From Isoetes taiwanensis (lineage: Eukaryota; Streptophyta; Lycopodiopsida; Isoetales; Isoetaceae), in the NCBI GenBank assembly GCA_021234155.1, contig JAJEKV010000020.1, forward strand, positions 3,392,563-3,456,562: a DNA stretch of 64,000 nt, given 5' to 3'. This document shows positions 36,000-47,519 of this stretch, piece after piece. The translations under genes and the position numbers were made by a program. The notes beneath the pieces are model-generated. The model was not told the DNA's origin and searched no databases. It worked only from the letters and a program-made list of their open reading frames with translations. Position 1 is the stretch's first letter. Each line of letters starts with the position of its first letter.

Positions 36000-37180
36000 A
36001 TCAATGTCGCATTAGGGCGGATTTGGGGTCTCAAAATGGCCTCCTATCAGCCATTCCATGTCATATTTCCTCTCCTTTTTTCCCATGCCACCTAGGATAC
36101 CAAAATCTCATCATTACAGATTTACTTAGAATATTCTCCCGGAATAAGGGGGATTGCGCATTCATGGCGCCATATGTATTTAATTCTGTTGGTTGTCAGA
36201 TAGGCTGATGCAACATGTGGCGCTTCTAAAAAGCCACTTGCATTATAGCATACCGGCAACTCATGACGGTGTCTCTTGGTTTGTCAGATACCAAGCGTGC
36301 GTGTCACCGATTCTTGCGCTATTTTCATTTAGAGGCCATGGCCATACAAGCTTCCCGCCTTCCACATTTCAAAATTTGAATGTGTAGGTTGAAGCTTTGT
36401 ATCAGACTTTTATTTCGAGTGCTAGCTACTGCGCCTTTATGGGTGGTTCACATGGAGAAGTTTAGGCCCTCCGGCCGAAGTTATGAGTCGGATCGGCCAG
36501 CGATTAAAAAATTCAAAATTACGATCAGCCTCGCAAAGTTGGATCTTGCAAGGGCTGATTTTCCAAAAGCGGGCTGAATTTTTGCCTCGGCCAAGTTCGC
36601 CAGGTTTTTAAGCCATTAACCAGTTCGTCCATGTGAACCCAGCATTAACCGATCATTACTTCATCCCAATACAGGCTTCCCGCCCCCTACAATTCGAAAT
36701 TTGAATTTGCTTAATGTATAAAAGCATGGATTGTAGGAGAATGGACTTTTCGATTTCCATATGCACGCGTTGCAAATTTCAAAAACGCGAGGTTAGTAAT
36801 GGGACGTTCGGCTCACCGCGGCCCGGTGTTTTGGGGCATACAAATTGTACACCTTCATTTCGCGCCGTGCGATCCATGCAGTATGGAAGCTCCAAATGAT
36901 GTGTGGATAAGGATCCAACTGACTCACGAATATGCTCCAGTCTTCAATCGCAAAAAAGGAGGTTTAAAAAATAAGAACTTAGACCTCGAGTTGTGTCTTG
37001 CAGGCTCAAAAAGTGTCGACATCTGGGCGGATGGCAGTTTATATCCATTGGATCCGTTGAGTGGCAAGAAACTGTCATTTCAGGACGTTTCAAGTTTAGT
37101 CCGATTTTGTGGTGACGGTAACTCTGGCCTCCTAGGATATTGTGAGAGATTGAGAGAGGATGAAGGCATTCGGAATTAAA
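36000..37180. other. Intron insertion of unknown origin
   Basis: A short motif 'cttcccgcc...aaatttgaat' recurs at 36,350 and 36,675, suggesting a repeat. A plus-strand frame of 126 codons (36,799-37,179) contains 'DVWIRIQLTHEYAPVFNR' and 'SGKKLSFQDVSSLVRF' and is unlike the surrounding AT-rich DNA, but I do not recognise it. Confidence 0.4.
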
Positions 37181-37519
37181 TACAGTTCCTTAAGATGAGC
37201 TGCTTCCGATAAGAAAGGGGAAATGTCCGTGAAGATGCTAATAAATGACATTCTTGAAGTACAAAGGTTATGGTGTTTGTGTTTAGATACCGCTAATACA
37301 AGAAGTCTTTGACTACTTTTAACAATAGATTCCTTTAAAAATCTATTGCTATTCAAATTATAGCAAAAATGAGTCTTGAAACTCTTTAAGTAGTAGAAAA
37401 ACTCTTTGACTAGTTATCCATTTGATGACCATTTTTTAAGAAAATATGATATGTGACATTCTTATATGCAAACATTCATAAAATTTATGAACATTGAAGG
37501 TCAAAGCCATCCTTGTTTA

Positions 37520-39205
37520 AAGAGGATCATATGATGTGAAATCTTCATGCTTGTAGTATAATTGATATAAGAAATTAAGCACGGTGTGATCCTTAGCGTA
37601 AAAAAAGTAAATAGAAACACAAATATTGAACTTACAACTTAAGCGTAAACAAATAGTATTTTAATAAACCAACACTTTATATACTAACACTTTACACTTT
37701 AAATAAGATATTTATTTCTTTCCTTTTTTACTTGAAAGCTATTTTTTTTTTTTCAAGATGGATCACACCAAGCGAATAATACATATGCAAAAAAAAGGGA
37801 CACACTAAATTAAGCATGGTGTGATCCACTTTCTTATTTGTTGTCAAATTAAAATTAAACACAAGTACTCATTCCTATTTGTATCTAAAATGCTTTACCA
37901 CTCTTAAGTACATAAGTCATTATCCCTTTTCAAAGAACATATTATTTTTCAAGAAGGATCACACCAAGCGAATAGTACATATGCAACAAAAATGGAACAC
38001 ACTAAATTAAGCATCGTGTGATCCACTTTCTTATTTTGTTGTCAAATTAAAATTAAACACAAGTACCCCTTCTCATTTAATGCTTTACCACCCCAAGTGC
38101 ATAAAGTTATTAGTCCTTTTCAAAGAGCATATCTTTTTTTAAGAAGAATCACATCAAGCATCCTATTTGCATCTAAAATACTTTACCAACTCTAGTAGTA
38201 CATAAAGTTATTAGCCCTTTTCAAAAAGCAAACACTTTATCAATAAATGAGCACGTCACATATCCACACTTAACTTCAAATAAGACACATATATATTTCT
38301 TTTTATTAAAAGATAATCAAAGTAATTTTACTATAGGAAGTCATCTTTTTCCAAAAAGATCACACCAAGCGAATTTTATATAAGCTAAAAGGTTGGAATA
38401 TACTAAATTCGCATGGTGTGATCCACTTTCTTGTTTGTTGTCAATAGATAATAACACCAAGTCCCTCATCAATAGTCTCCCATTTGCATATAAAATATGT
38501 ATCATTCCAAGTTATATTATGTTTTATGAACTAAACTTTTTCAAAGAGGGTCCCAAAGCAAAATACAAACACTTAATCAATAAGCCAACACTTTACCAAC
38601 AACCAAAGCTTTATTAAATAAGATTTTTTATGTTATTTTATCAAACCTAACAATGTTTCCATATGTGACACTTTGAGTTAACTGATCCAAAGGCTCATGA
38701 AAGCGACATTTTATACAATATGTCTTTGGAGCTTTTGTGTCGTGGCATTAGTAAACACCTCTAATGGAGCAAATATTTTGTAACTCATTTTTTCAACAAC
38801 CCTGGATGCACATCTTATCAAACATTTCTTCATTGCAAGGACACCATTCTCATAACTTTGAGGCTTGCACAATTAAACTAAACGCGAGGTCATGGGACGA
38901 CTTTCAAGCTCGGCTCCCACAACTTTACAACGTAAAAGTAGATGCCCATTGCCCTGAATGTATATCTTGGAAAAGCATGTCTCTTATGTCCATATGTTAG
39001 ACAACAACGATGCTAGTAATGCTTTTCCCTAGTCTCAAATTCCCGACATCTGATAAATATAGCCCAAAGAAAAATATTTGATTCAGTGAGTGAATATAAA
39101 TCAAGAAGAGGGAAGAAAAAGAAGCAAAAAAGGATCACATGACGCGAAATCTCACTACACATTTACAAAGTGCATATGCATTTTCGCATGGTGTGATCCA
39201 TGTAT
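37520..39205. repeat. Array of short inverted repeats (GATCACACCA...TGGTGTGATC)
   Basis: The word GGATCACACCAAGCGAAT or a close variant is followed 40-60 bp later by its inverse GCATGGTGTGATCC. Clear pairs are at 37,759-37,828, 37,955-38,025, 38,358-38,425 and 39,132-39,201, with degenerate pairs at 37,525-37,588 and near 38,147. The first three are about 200-400 bp apart and share further flanking sequence ('actttctta.ttgttgtcaa'). Each pair can fold into a 12-15 bp stem. Confidence 0.85.
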
Positions 39206-40899
39206 TATTGAGGGTGCAAATTTGCAAATATCCTCCTCTTCAAATCCCTTCCCCCCCTCCCTTCCTTTTTTTTTTTGCAATATACTATCCATAGCATTTA
39301 TTTTGAACCCTATAGTTCTACCTATTCATTGCGTATGAATGTCGCTCCGGCGATGTAACTCCATAGTCACCCTTCGTTAAGGATAGCATTCTCACCCACG
39401 AGCCTATGGATAGATATCCTTCCACCGTCAGATCGATCGGTCGTTGAATTGTAAGAATGAAGATGAATGGGAAGAGCTGAAAAGTAGGAAAACTTCAGAA
39501 TGAAAATTTGGGTAGTAAAAACATGGCATGTAACGTACGTTTGCTTGTCCGCACATCGCCTCGCCGTTGTTGCTTAACTCTATGCTCGCCCCGCAAAAAC
39601 ACAGACACTATTGGAGACTTGGATTCCAAATGAAGAGCGAAGGCGGAGAGGATGCACGTAGCGGCGCTAATGTGAACAATGGAAATCTTGGTGCCAAAAT
39701 TTGAAAAGGTGGTTGGTGCATGTGGGCATGTGCACAGTAGGCGGGAAAAATAGCCATTATTTTGGTCCGCGATACGATTTTCGAAAAATGCGGGCCATTA
39801 ATGTGGTTGCAATGAATGCACAAACATGTCCTATGAAATTTCGCCATGTGGATGCCAAGTAAGCCTGCTCCTCTTTCTACTTGCCAACTAATACTGACTT
39901 TGGAAAAACATGCGCAAACATCATTGGTCGCGAGAAACATGACGTGGAATTCTGGCATCCAAGATATCCACCCTAATGTGTATAGAGGTTCGCTGTATGG
40001 AAGGAAGGACGATTATGCCCTTGCCAACATTGAACCTGAAGTATGGGACAGGTTTCTTGTGAAGAAAAGGAGCAATCATGACCAACAAAAGCGAGCAGCG
40101 GGAGCAAGAGGCGGGACACAAGATTATGGTCGACGTGGTTTTGATGGCATCTATGCCGATTATGTAAGAATCTCGATTGTGCCGTTTAATGCTATGCTTT
40201 TTATTGAACTAACTTTGCGGATATTTTGTAGTTTCGAGATTGGGGCTGCTATCCTTCTATAGCCACTTTCAAAAAAATCACAACAGCAGGATCGTACAAG
40301 GTTTATCGCAATGCATTGATTGCTGAAGGGAAAGTTCCTGGGAATGTAAGTTTAGATGCGTATTCTTATTATTTCAAGATGTTATACCAATTTGGATCAT
40401 AGATTAATGTAATGTAATATATGGCTGAATTTCAATCTTTACAATGGTAATGTTTTTGCAGTTCAAGGCATCTGATCACATCGGCAAGAAAGGGATGAGG
40501 AAGAATGCTGACCGGAAAAGGAAAAAGAAGGTAAGCATCACAGCCGGCATATCCTGTAACATTTTCAGAATGGTGATTTTCAATCCCATAGAATTTAAAA
40601 GCTACCTTATAGTGTGGATAGTTCTTTTTATACATACCTTAAATACTCTAGTCCTTGCACAGGCCCTAATTGTTGCACAAAGCCCTGGAAAACCCTGCGA
40701 TCAGAAACTTATAGCGTATAAAAACCCCCTGCAAAACCCATTCCATCAGTGCATGGTTGTGGCGAGAGCATCTGATAAGAAAGTTGTCTTACTTGCTGAG
40801 TCAGAATACACAATGTGGTTACAGCTTTCAATCCAGTATCCTCTTGGCACATTTAACGGACGAATTGCGAAAATTAAGTAGCTCCAAAAATCAGGTTTT

Positions 40900-42650
40900 G
40901 CTTTAGCTTTGCCTATAGATCAGTAGATTCTTTTAACACAATGAATAGGATGATACTCGTACATAATTTTTATATGTTACAAAAAAATGAACCATACCAT
41001 TCCATTCATAATCCCTAAGCAGCATTTGGCACCTATGTCTGCTTTTATACCATCAAAATTGTTGTTTTGCTATCTTGGAGGATGGCCAAACAAACAAATC
41101 AAATTTTGTTGTTTGCCTTGTGAGCACTTTGTTGCAATACCTATGTTTTAAAGACCTTCCAAGAAAAATGATTCTCTCTCCAGCAAAAGCCTATAGTGAT
41201 TCCATAGTGATTGCCATTGAAAAAAACTGATCAACTTGAATGTCAGCAACATAGTACCTGCAACTACTTGGACAAGTGCCAATAACTTAGCACAGCTTGC
41301 TACTAACTTAGCACAGCTTGATACTGGCAAGTCAAGTTCTTCTTGGCTCTATTGTGCCATTAACCAAGACACATAACTTGCATCAAATATTTACCAATTT
41401 GAAAACTTCATGAGTTATGAGTTATGAGTTTACTCTTTTGCATTTAATGAAGTTCTCCCTTCTTGATCTAGCTTGTTTAAGCTGAGAAATGTTAAACATT
41501 GTAACACCTTGAAAGACATGTTAGAAGGTTGTCAAGAGCTCCAGATATTGAAGATATGTGAATTGCAAGCTTGAATGCTTTGTTGCAAGCAATGCCCAAC
41601 AGCAGTTCATGTAGTTCAGTTCAGTTGAATGCTTTGTTGCAAGCAATGCAGCCGCAGAAGATAAGTAGGCAAGGGAACCAACAAGGCAGTATTTTCTTGA
41701 GAATTGTCGCCCGTATAGGATGAACTACAAGATAAATATGTTTGCTGATCATTGGCTGGATCGAAGATATAATGGCTCTGAACTTTGAACAATAGATTAG
41801 AATATTGTATAAATAGCAAACTCGTGCAACAGGTTATGCAAGCCTGCTAAACGCATTCTTATAGAAGATAATGTACAAGAGCATATGAGGAAAAAAAGAG
41901 AATTAGCTGCTTGTTCTAATACATTATATTACTACCTTGATCTGAATTATGCAATCTTCTGGCAGGAATAATCAAGAGCAATTACTGCATTGCACGCATT
42001 CCAATCATAGAAACCCAGAACAAAAGCATTGCACGCATATGGATTTGAACAAAAATGCGTGCAATATGCATTTGGCCATATGGATTGAGTGCTATGCTAT
42101 GTGGTTCCACAGTTAAGGCACATGTCTTCCTTAAGACGTAGAGTCACCCACTGATTCCCAAACTAACTTAAAAAACTGGTCAAGCAGTCCAAAAGGAAGT
42201 TTGAAGCGAACAGTAGTGTTTCCAGCCACTAGCCTTGTTTTTTTAAAGCTTACAAGCCTATTCTTTCAAAGCCATTTGTCCGCATAAAAATGCAGGGAGA
42301 TGGACCAGGGAGATGAATCAGGGAAGATAAATCCAAGCGCAAGAATCTCAACAATTGAATCCAATTGGCACCATGATGATTAGTAATAAGGAGCCTACCA
42401 ACAAGTATGGCAGATAGTTTATGGCATACCTTTCTCAACTTTCTATAGATGGAAGAAAAAATTTATAGAATAGAATATGATTTTATAGAAGGCCATATGG
42501 TAGCTTAGCATGGAAATTCAGGTTTAATGAAGCCCGCACACTTTAGCAGCAGCTAGCATTTTCACATTGTATATTGCTGAGAATGCTGAGACCATGCCAC
42601 ATAGATTGAAGAAGATCACTCAAGGGACAAGAGAGACTATGACCGCACAG
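40900..42650. other. No gene recognised
   Basis: AT-rich DNA with short broken frames. The part from about 42,360 to 42,660 ('gatgattagtaataaggagcct' words) recurs at 49,795-50,095, so it belongs to the DUF7869-containing repeat unit. Confidence 0.5.
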
Positions 42651-42682
42651 CTATCTTGCAGAAGCCTTTATTGGCCTTGGCG

Positions 42683-44117
42683 ACACTATCGCATCATTCA
42701 TTGAATCAAGCTCTTACAATTATTCATGGTAAAATGGACCAGAATACGTCTATAATGGTGCCTATGCTTGAAAAATTAGCCAAGTCAATATGGAGAGGGA
42801 AGCATCTGAAGGTCAGCGTCACTGGAGCTTTGATGAGCCATTTTTCGGTTGAGCTTTTACGATGATTCTAACTTTTCCACTAGATCTTTTCTCTCAATCA
42901 TGTATTGAAGGTACTAGAAGATTCGGTTGAAGATAATTCGGGCCACCTACGTGATAGAGCTAGACCAACATGTGCATGGGATTCTTTAATTCTAGAGTCG
43001 GGGACTTTGAAGACCAATGTGACCAATACCACAACAAATCATATGATGTGCCTCCTAAGGAGATATCACAACTAAAAAAGATAACGAGAAAGATTTACCT
43101 TCAGCTTGATAATTGCTCTTGTCAGAACAAGAATAGATATGTGCTTATACTTTTGTTACCTTGTATGGCATGATGTGTTTGATGAGGTGCAATTGGTGTT
43201 CATTATAGTTGGTTATACACATGATGATATAGATGCTCTATTTGACAATTATTCTACTCTTTTGAGGTCGGATTCTACTCTTCTGGAGTTAATGCATTTA
43301 TCTTGGGAATCTAGCTCAAAGTCTTCAATGCTTTACCTTAAAAGGTCCCTGACTAGAATGGCTTTGTGAAAGCTACATTCTTAATAAAAAGAACATTTGA
43401 TTGGCGATCTAGGTCCATTTATGTTCAAGTTCTGCAAAAAAAATGGTTGACCTCTAATGTTTTATAAGATGAGACCTGGGCGCCGAGAGTGATTGCCAGA
43501 GAAGGGTATCAAAACATGGAATGCAGATCTAGATAATGCACCCATGATTCCTCAAGGGATACTAAAGTCTATACCTCCAGTCAAAGCTCTTAAGGACATA
43601 GGTGCTTTGAGAAGCTCCATAATAAATTGCATCATGCATTGGCTAGCCATCTCAAAAGGAGGAGAGCACTCGTGGCCTAATACATAAATGAATGCGGTTA
43701 TCAACTATTGATTGGGTCTACAATGTGTGTTTGGAGAGGTAAATGCTCGTATCTGAGATGCATGATTTCCTCCCTCGCACACGGCAATATGCTTTGATTG
43801 AACCAGAAGTAGTGATCCAGTAAGGAAGTAATCTTCGATCAGCATATGTAGGTTCAGCTAATCAAAAGCCAAACAATCCCCTTCAAATCTTTGATCACAT
43901 ATCAATATGTATGTTCTTACTTGTGAGGATTGCTGATAGCTGTCCAAGGTTAGCTTATGCAGAAGAAAACTTTATAAAAGATCTAAATGAGCCTCACTGT
44001 GAAGAGGTGTATGTCTCTTGGTGGGAGCATGTCAATAGGAAGGTTGCATCTTATCTCAATAACTACAATGATTGTTGGGAGAAGCGGTGGAGGCCTAACT
44101 CTAAAGATCTGCTTTGA
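42683..44117 (+). pseudogene. DUF7869-type transposon gene, copy A
   Basis: Pieces in shifting frames read 'KLAKSIWRGKHLKVSVTG', 'YHNKSYDVPPKEISQLKK', 'YLQLDNCSCQNKNRYVLI', 'FDEVQLVFIIVGYTHDDI' and 'DALFDNYSTLLRSDS'. The LQLDNC...NKNRY and VG(H/Y)THxDID blocks are the mark of DUF7869, an RNase H-like family spread in repeats of plants and animals. At least one frameshift lies between the two blocks (around 43,140) and stops occur elsewhere. The unit continues into 'YAEENFIKDLNEPHCEEV' at 43,950-44,117. Copy B is at 57,163-58,770. Confidence 0.75.
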
Positions 44118-44328
44118 TACCAACAATTAAAAACCATTGACTTTACATGGATGATTAGGGATGCCTTCAACTGTTTTGATCCCAGGCAACCTGGCCTCCA
44201 AGAGACATGGTTGATAATGAGGATAAGGATGATGCTCAGAATGAACAATAAAATTGTCTTTCAACTTGAGTAAAATTTGTTTTGCTTAGTAGTCTAAAAC
44301 TCTCAAATTAGCAATTTTTCTCAAATTA

Positions 44329-45540
44329 TTGAAGTCTTGCTCTTTTTTGTACATGTATGCCATACCACCTACTTTTAATGCGAACTGCTTTAGAATACAC
44401 ATAGTACAATTGACACAGTCAGTCTCCTTGTTCAAGACAGACATGCACAACCGGTACCTGTCGGTGCGTGTTCAAAACTGCAGTAACAGACCTCTCTTTG
44501 TGGTAGCCTGCTACTTTCCACATGCAGAGACTTCTATCACACTCACTCGGATGTGGATAGACTGGATTTCTATGTCGATTTATATGATGACATACAACAA
44601 CATAAGCAGTTGGGCAGTATCATACTCCTTAGAGACTTCAATGCACGCATGGGGGTAGAACAACCCATGAGATTTGATCCCTTGATTGATGATGTATTGC
44701 AGCGGCATCTTGCAGAAGGAGCTTGGCCACGGACATCAGATGATAATCAGGTCATGCGCTATGGCAAGCAGTTGCTTTTGCTCTGTGGTATCTTTGACCT
44801 GGTAATATGCAATGGACTGGCACAATGGCTGTCCTCCCGCAAGACTACTCGCAGGCACGAAAACCAGGGGGGAGGATCTAGTGTGGAGGACTATGTGCTA
44901 GTGCCTGAGCAGGATATGCATGTCGTCAAGCACTTCCAGGTGGGAATAGCTAATAGGGATGAAGAGGTCGACTTAAACCACCTACCACTTTACTTGCAGC
45001 TGGCTTGGCAGGTTGTGCGAACCCCGTGTGCGACAACTCCTCACATGCCTCAGCTGCGATTGGATTATGAACATGCAGGGGCTTAAGCCCAAATGCTTGT
45101 AAATGACCTGACGGAAATTTTGCAGTACCCTACACTAGAGCAACAGACAGACCAGCTGATTTACGTGTTTAGGACTGCTGGGAAAGGTGCTTTGGGATAA
45201 GTCGTCCTCGATGGACCTCCAAGACCATAACATTCCCATACAATCAATGGTTTGATGCGGAGTGCAAGGAACACAAACGCTAGCTTCGCCAGGTCCCAGA
45301 CCCTGCTTTATGCCCACATATAATCAGACAGTACCACATCTTCCCTAAAGCTAAAAAAGCTAGGTACATCGCAGCGCATCAAATTTTGGAAATGTTCTAC
45401 CTCCTGGAACGTCACCGCAGGACCTTCTGGCGAAGGGTTCTCAGAAAGCCAGTACAGCCCACAGAGAAGATCACTCTCGAGCAGTGGAGGCAATACTTGC
45501 AACAGCTATACGACCCTCAGGGTGCACAGGCAGCATTACC
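44329..45540 (+). pseudogene. LINE endonuclease fragment, copy A
   Basis: Frames at 44,329-44,658 and 44,553-45,086 overlap and encode one broken domain: 'NRPLFVVACYFPHAETS', 'DRLDFYVDLYDDIQQHKQ', 'LLRDFNARMG' (GDFNAR block with G changed), 'LCGIFDLVICNGLAQW' and 'HLPLYLQLAWQ' (the SDH-type end, here N-H). These are motifs of the apurinic-type endonuclease of LINE ORF2. After 45,100 weak similarity to the endonuclease-RT linker continues ('EQWRQYLQQLYDP'). The same family is seen as the longer LINE at 58,771-63,015. Confidence 0.85.
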
Positions 45541-45800
45541 CAAGTAAGAAGGCCCAGTGCTGGAAATGACATAGTCGACGTGGATCAAGGCTTACAATGT
45601 CTTGCCAAAGGGAAAGTGCTAGACCTTGATAGTATGCAGGCCTAGTGTGCATGTATGGCCAACGGTAATGATGATGGTATGACTTAGTCTTTGGTATCCC
45701 TTGAGGAATCATGGGTGCATTATCTGGATCTGCATTCCATGTTTTGATACCCTTCTCTGGCATAAAAATTTGTTGGTAGACTAAGCCAAAGTAACCATGA
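45541..45800 (-). repeat. Inverted copy of part of the DUF7869 unit
   Basis: The minus-strand frame at 45,536-45,763 begins 'MPEKGIKTWNADPDNAPM', the same peptide as on the plus strand at 43,493 and 58,251. It marks a small inverted duplicate placed inside the LINE fragment. Confidence 0.8.
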
Positions 45801-45822
45801 TTGGTAGTTTTTGTCCCACCTA

Positions 45823-46176
45823 TCCGAAAACTTCCTCAAGGTGGGATTGTATCCTGCCTACAAAGTGTGCATGTATGGCCAAAGTTTTGCCTAACGGATG
45901 TGTGGTGAGTTGGTATAGGACTAGTAATGCCAAAAATAAATGTTCATTTGGTCATGGGTTCAAACCTTGTCAATGTCACTTATATTTGAAAGTTGGTTAC
46001 TAGGGGTATCGATGATGATCCCCTACGTGGTAGAACTTAAAAGCCTATAAATGTCCTCCACTTTGGCTGCTCGTTGGTAGTGGGACAAAAACTAGCTAGT
46101 TTGTAAAAAGACTAGTCTAGACTAGTAAAAGTTGGTTTACAGATTACTGTGGCTGGTTTACTGGTTAATGTAAAAA
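45823..46176 (+). mobile_element. tRNA-like SINE unit, copy 1
   Basis: A box A-like TGGTGAGTTGG (45,903-45,913) and a box B-like GGGTTCAAACC (45,956-45,966) lie 53 bp apart, start to start, as in a tRNA with a long variable arm. The unit is repeated directly at 46,281-46,657 and inverted at 46,857-47,218. It has no coding capacity. Pol III transcription is an inference from the boxes. Confidence 0.6.
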
Positions 46177-47395
46177 GCCCTCTGGTCTTAGGATGCCCAA
46201 AAAGTCATACGTGGTCTTAGGATGCCCAAAAAGTCATACGTGGCAGGCGGCACTAGGCTTGGGTTCAACGATGCCCCTAGGATCTGAAAACTTCCTCAAG
46301 GTGGGATTGTATCATGCCTACAAAGTGTGCATGTATGGCTAAAGTTTTGCCCAACGGATGTGTGGTGAGTTGGTATAGGCCTAGTAATGCAAAAAATAAG
46401 TGTTCATTTAGTCATGAGTTCAAACTTTGCCAATGTCACTTATATTTGGAAGTTGGTTACTAGGGGTATACGATGATGATCCCCGACGTGGTAGAACTTA
46501 AAAGCCTATAAATGTCCTCTTTGGTTGCTCGTTGGCAGTGGGACAAAAACTAGCTAGTTTGTAAAAAGACTAGTCTAGACCAGTAAAAGTTGGTTTACAG
46601 ATTACTGTGGCTGGTTTACTGGTTAATGTAAACCAGTGGTATTAATGTTTGAACCTATGATGATGATCCCCGACGTGGTAGAACTTAAAAGCCTATAAAT
46701 GTCCTCCACTTTGGCTGCTCGTTGGCAGTGGGACAAAAACTAGCTAGTTTGTAAAAAGACTAGTCTAGACCAGTAAAAGTTGGTTTACAGATTACTGTGG
46801 CTGGTTTACTGGTTAATGTAAACCAGTGGTATTAATGTTTGAACCTATGATTGTGGCTCTTTACATTAACCAGTAAACCAATTTTTACTGGTCTAGACTA
46901 GTCTTTTTACAAACTAGCTAGTTTTTGTCCCACTGCCAATGAGCATCCAAAGTGGAGGACATGTATAGTGGAGGACATGTATAGGCTTTTAAGTTCTACC
47001 ACGTCGGGGATCATCATCGTATACCCCTAGTAACCAACTTTCAAATATAAGTGACATTGGCAAGGTTTGAACCCATGACCAAATGAACACTTATTTTTGG
47101 CATTACTAGGCCTATACCAACTCACCACACATCCGTTGGGCAAAACTTTGGCCATACATGCACACTTTGTAGGCAGGATACAATCCCACCTTGAGGAAGT
47201 TTTCGGATCCTAGGGGCAACTCTAGGGGCATCGCTGAACCCAGCATCACCAGCCTAGTGCCGCCTGCCACGTATGACTTTTTGGGCATCCTAGGACCAGA
47301 GGGCTTTTTACATTAACCAGTAAATCAGCCAAAGTAATCTATAAACCAATTTTTACTGGTCTAGCCTAGTCTTTTTACAAACTAGCTCAAGTGGG
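46090..47395. repeat. Large inverted repeat built from SINE units
   Basis: The left arm (46,090-46,850, with a direct internal repeat) and the right arm (46,857-47,395) are inverted copies. Matching words include 'actagctagtttgtaaaaag', 'ttaatgtaaaaagccctctgg', the tRNA-like unit, and 'aaaagtcatacgtggcaggcgg'. The centre is near 46,853. A transcript could fold into a long hairpin. The whole array splits the LINE fragment, which resumes at about 47,399. Confidence 0.85.
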
Positions 47396-47398
47396 CAG

Positions 47399-47508
47399 GG
47401 CCGTCCATAGTACTGGTGCTGACCGCCTTATTCAACAAGGTATTACAGGAAGGCTTCCTACTGCAGTGGACCAATAGCAGAGTTGTTCCCATCTATAAAC
47501 TATACATC
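47399..47508 (+). pseudogene. LINE RT N-terminal fragment
   Basis: The frame 'LTALFNKVLQEGFLLQWT...VVPIYK' matches the block just before the reverse transcriptase domain of LINEs. It is collinear with the fragment ending at 45,540 and was separated from it by the inverted repeat. It stops where the 7.5-kb block copy begins. Confidence 0.8.
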
Positions 47509-47519
47509 TTGGAAATCTT

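Larger units (their letters stand above)
34904..40881 (+). pseudogene. Ptta/En/Spm-type transposon gene, spliced
   Basis: Exons are inferred from splice-like borders. 34,904-35,143 is Lys/Arg/Ser-rich. 35,420-35,580 is strongly acidic ('DEEDEDVLFTWLSKKHE'). 35,683-35,911 reads 'VTISQDGHVHLDPNGVKW', 'DLDWRNVPNFIKKKIVDR' and 'MQREWGKGLL', the plant Ptta/En/Spm transposase pattern. About 39,940-40,165 has 'ANIEPEVWDRFLVKKRSN' and 'KRAAGARGGTQDYGRRG'. 40,231-40,346 has 'FKKITTAGSYKVYRNALI' and 40,461-40,530 is basic. A last open stretch ends at 40,881. The family's TnpA-like proteins bind subterminal repeats. The intron 35,912-39,930 is long and filled with repeats. I cannot tell whether the gene is expressed; it lies divergently beside the CACTA element. 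Confidence 0.6.

Noticed and set aside
45903-45966. Possible tRNA gene
   Set aside because: The A and B box words are present, but no acceptor stem or anticodon arm folds, and the sequence is a multi-copy repeat, so a SINE is more likely.
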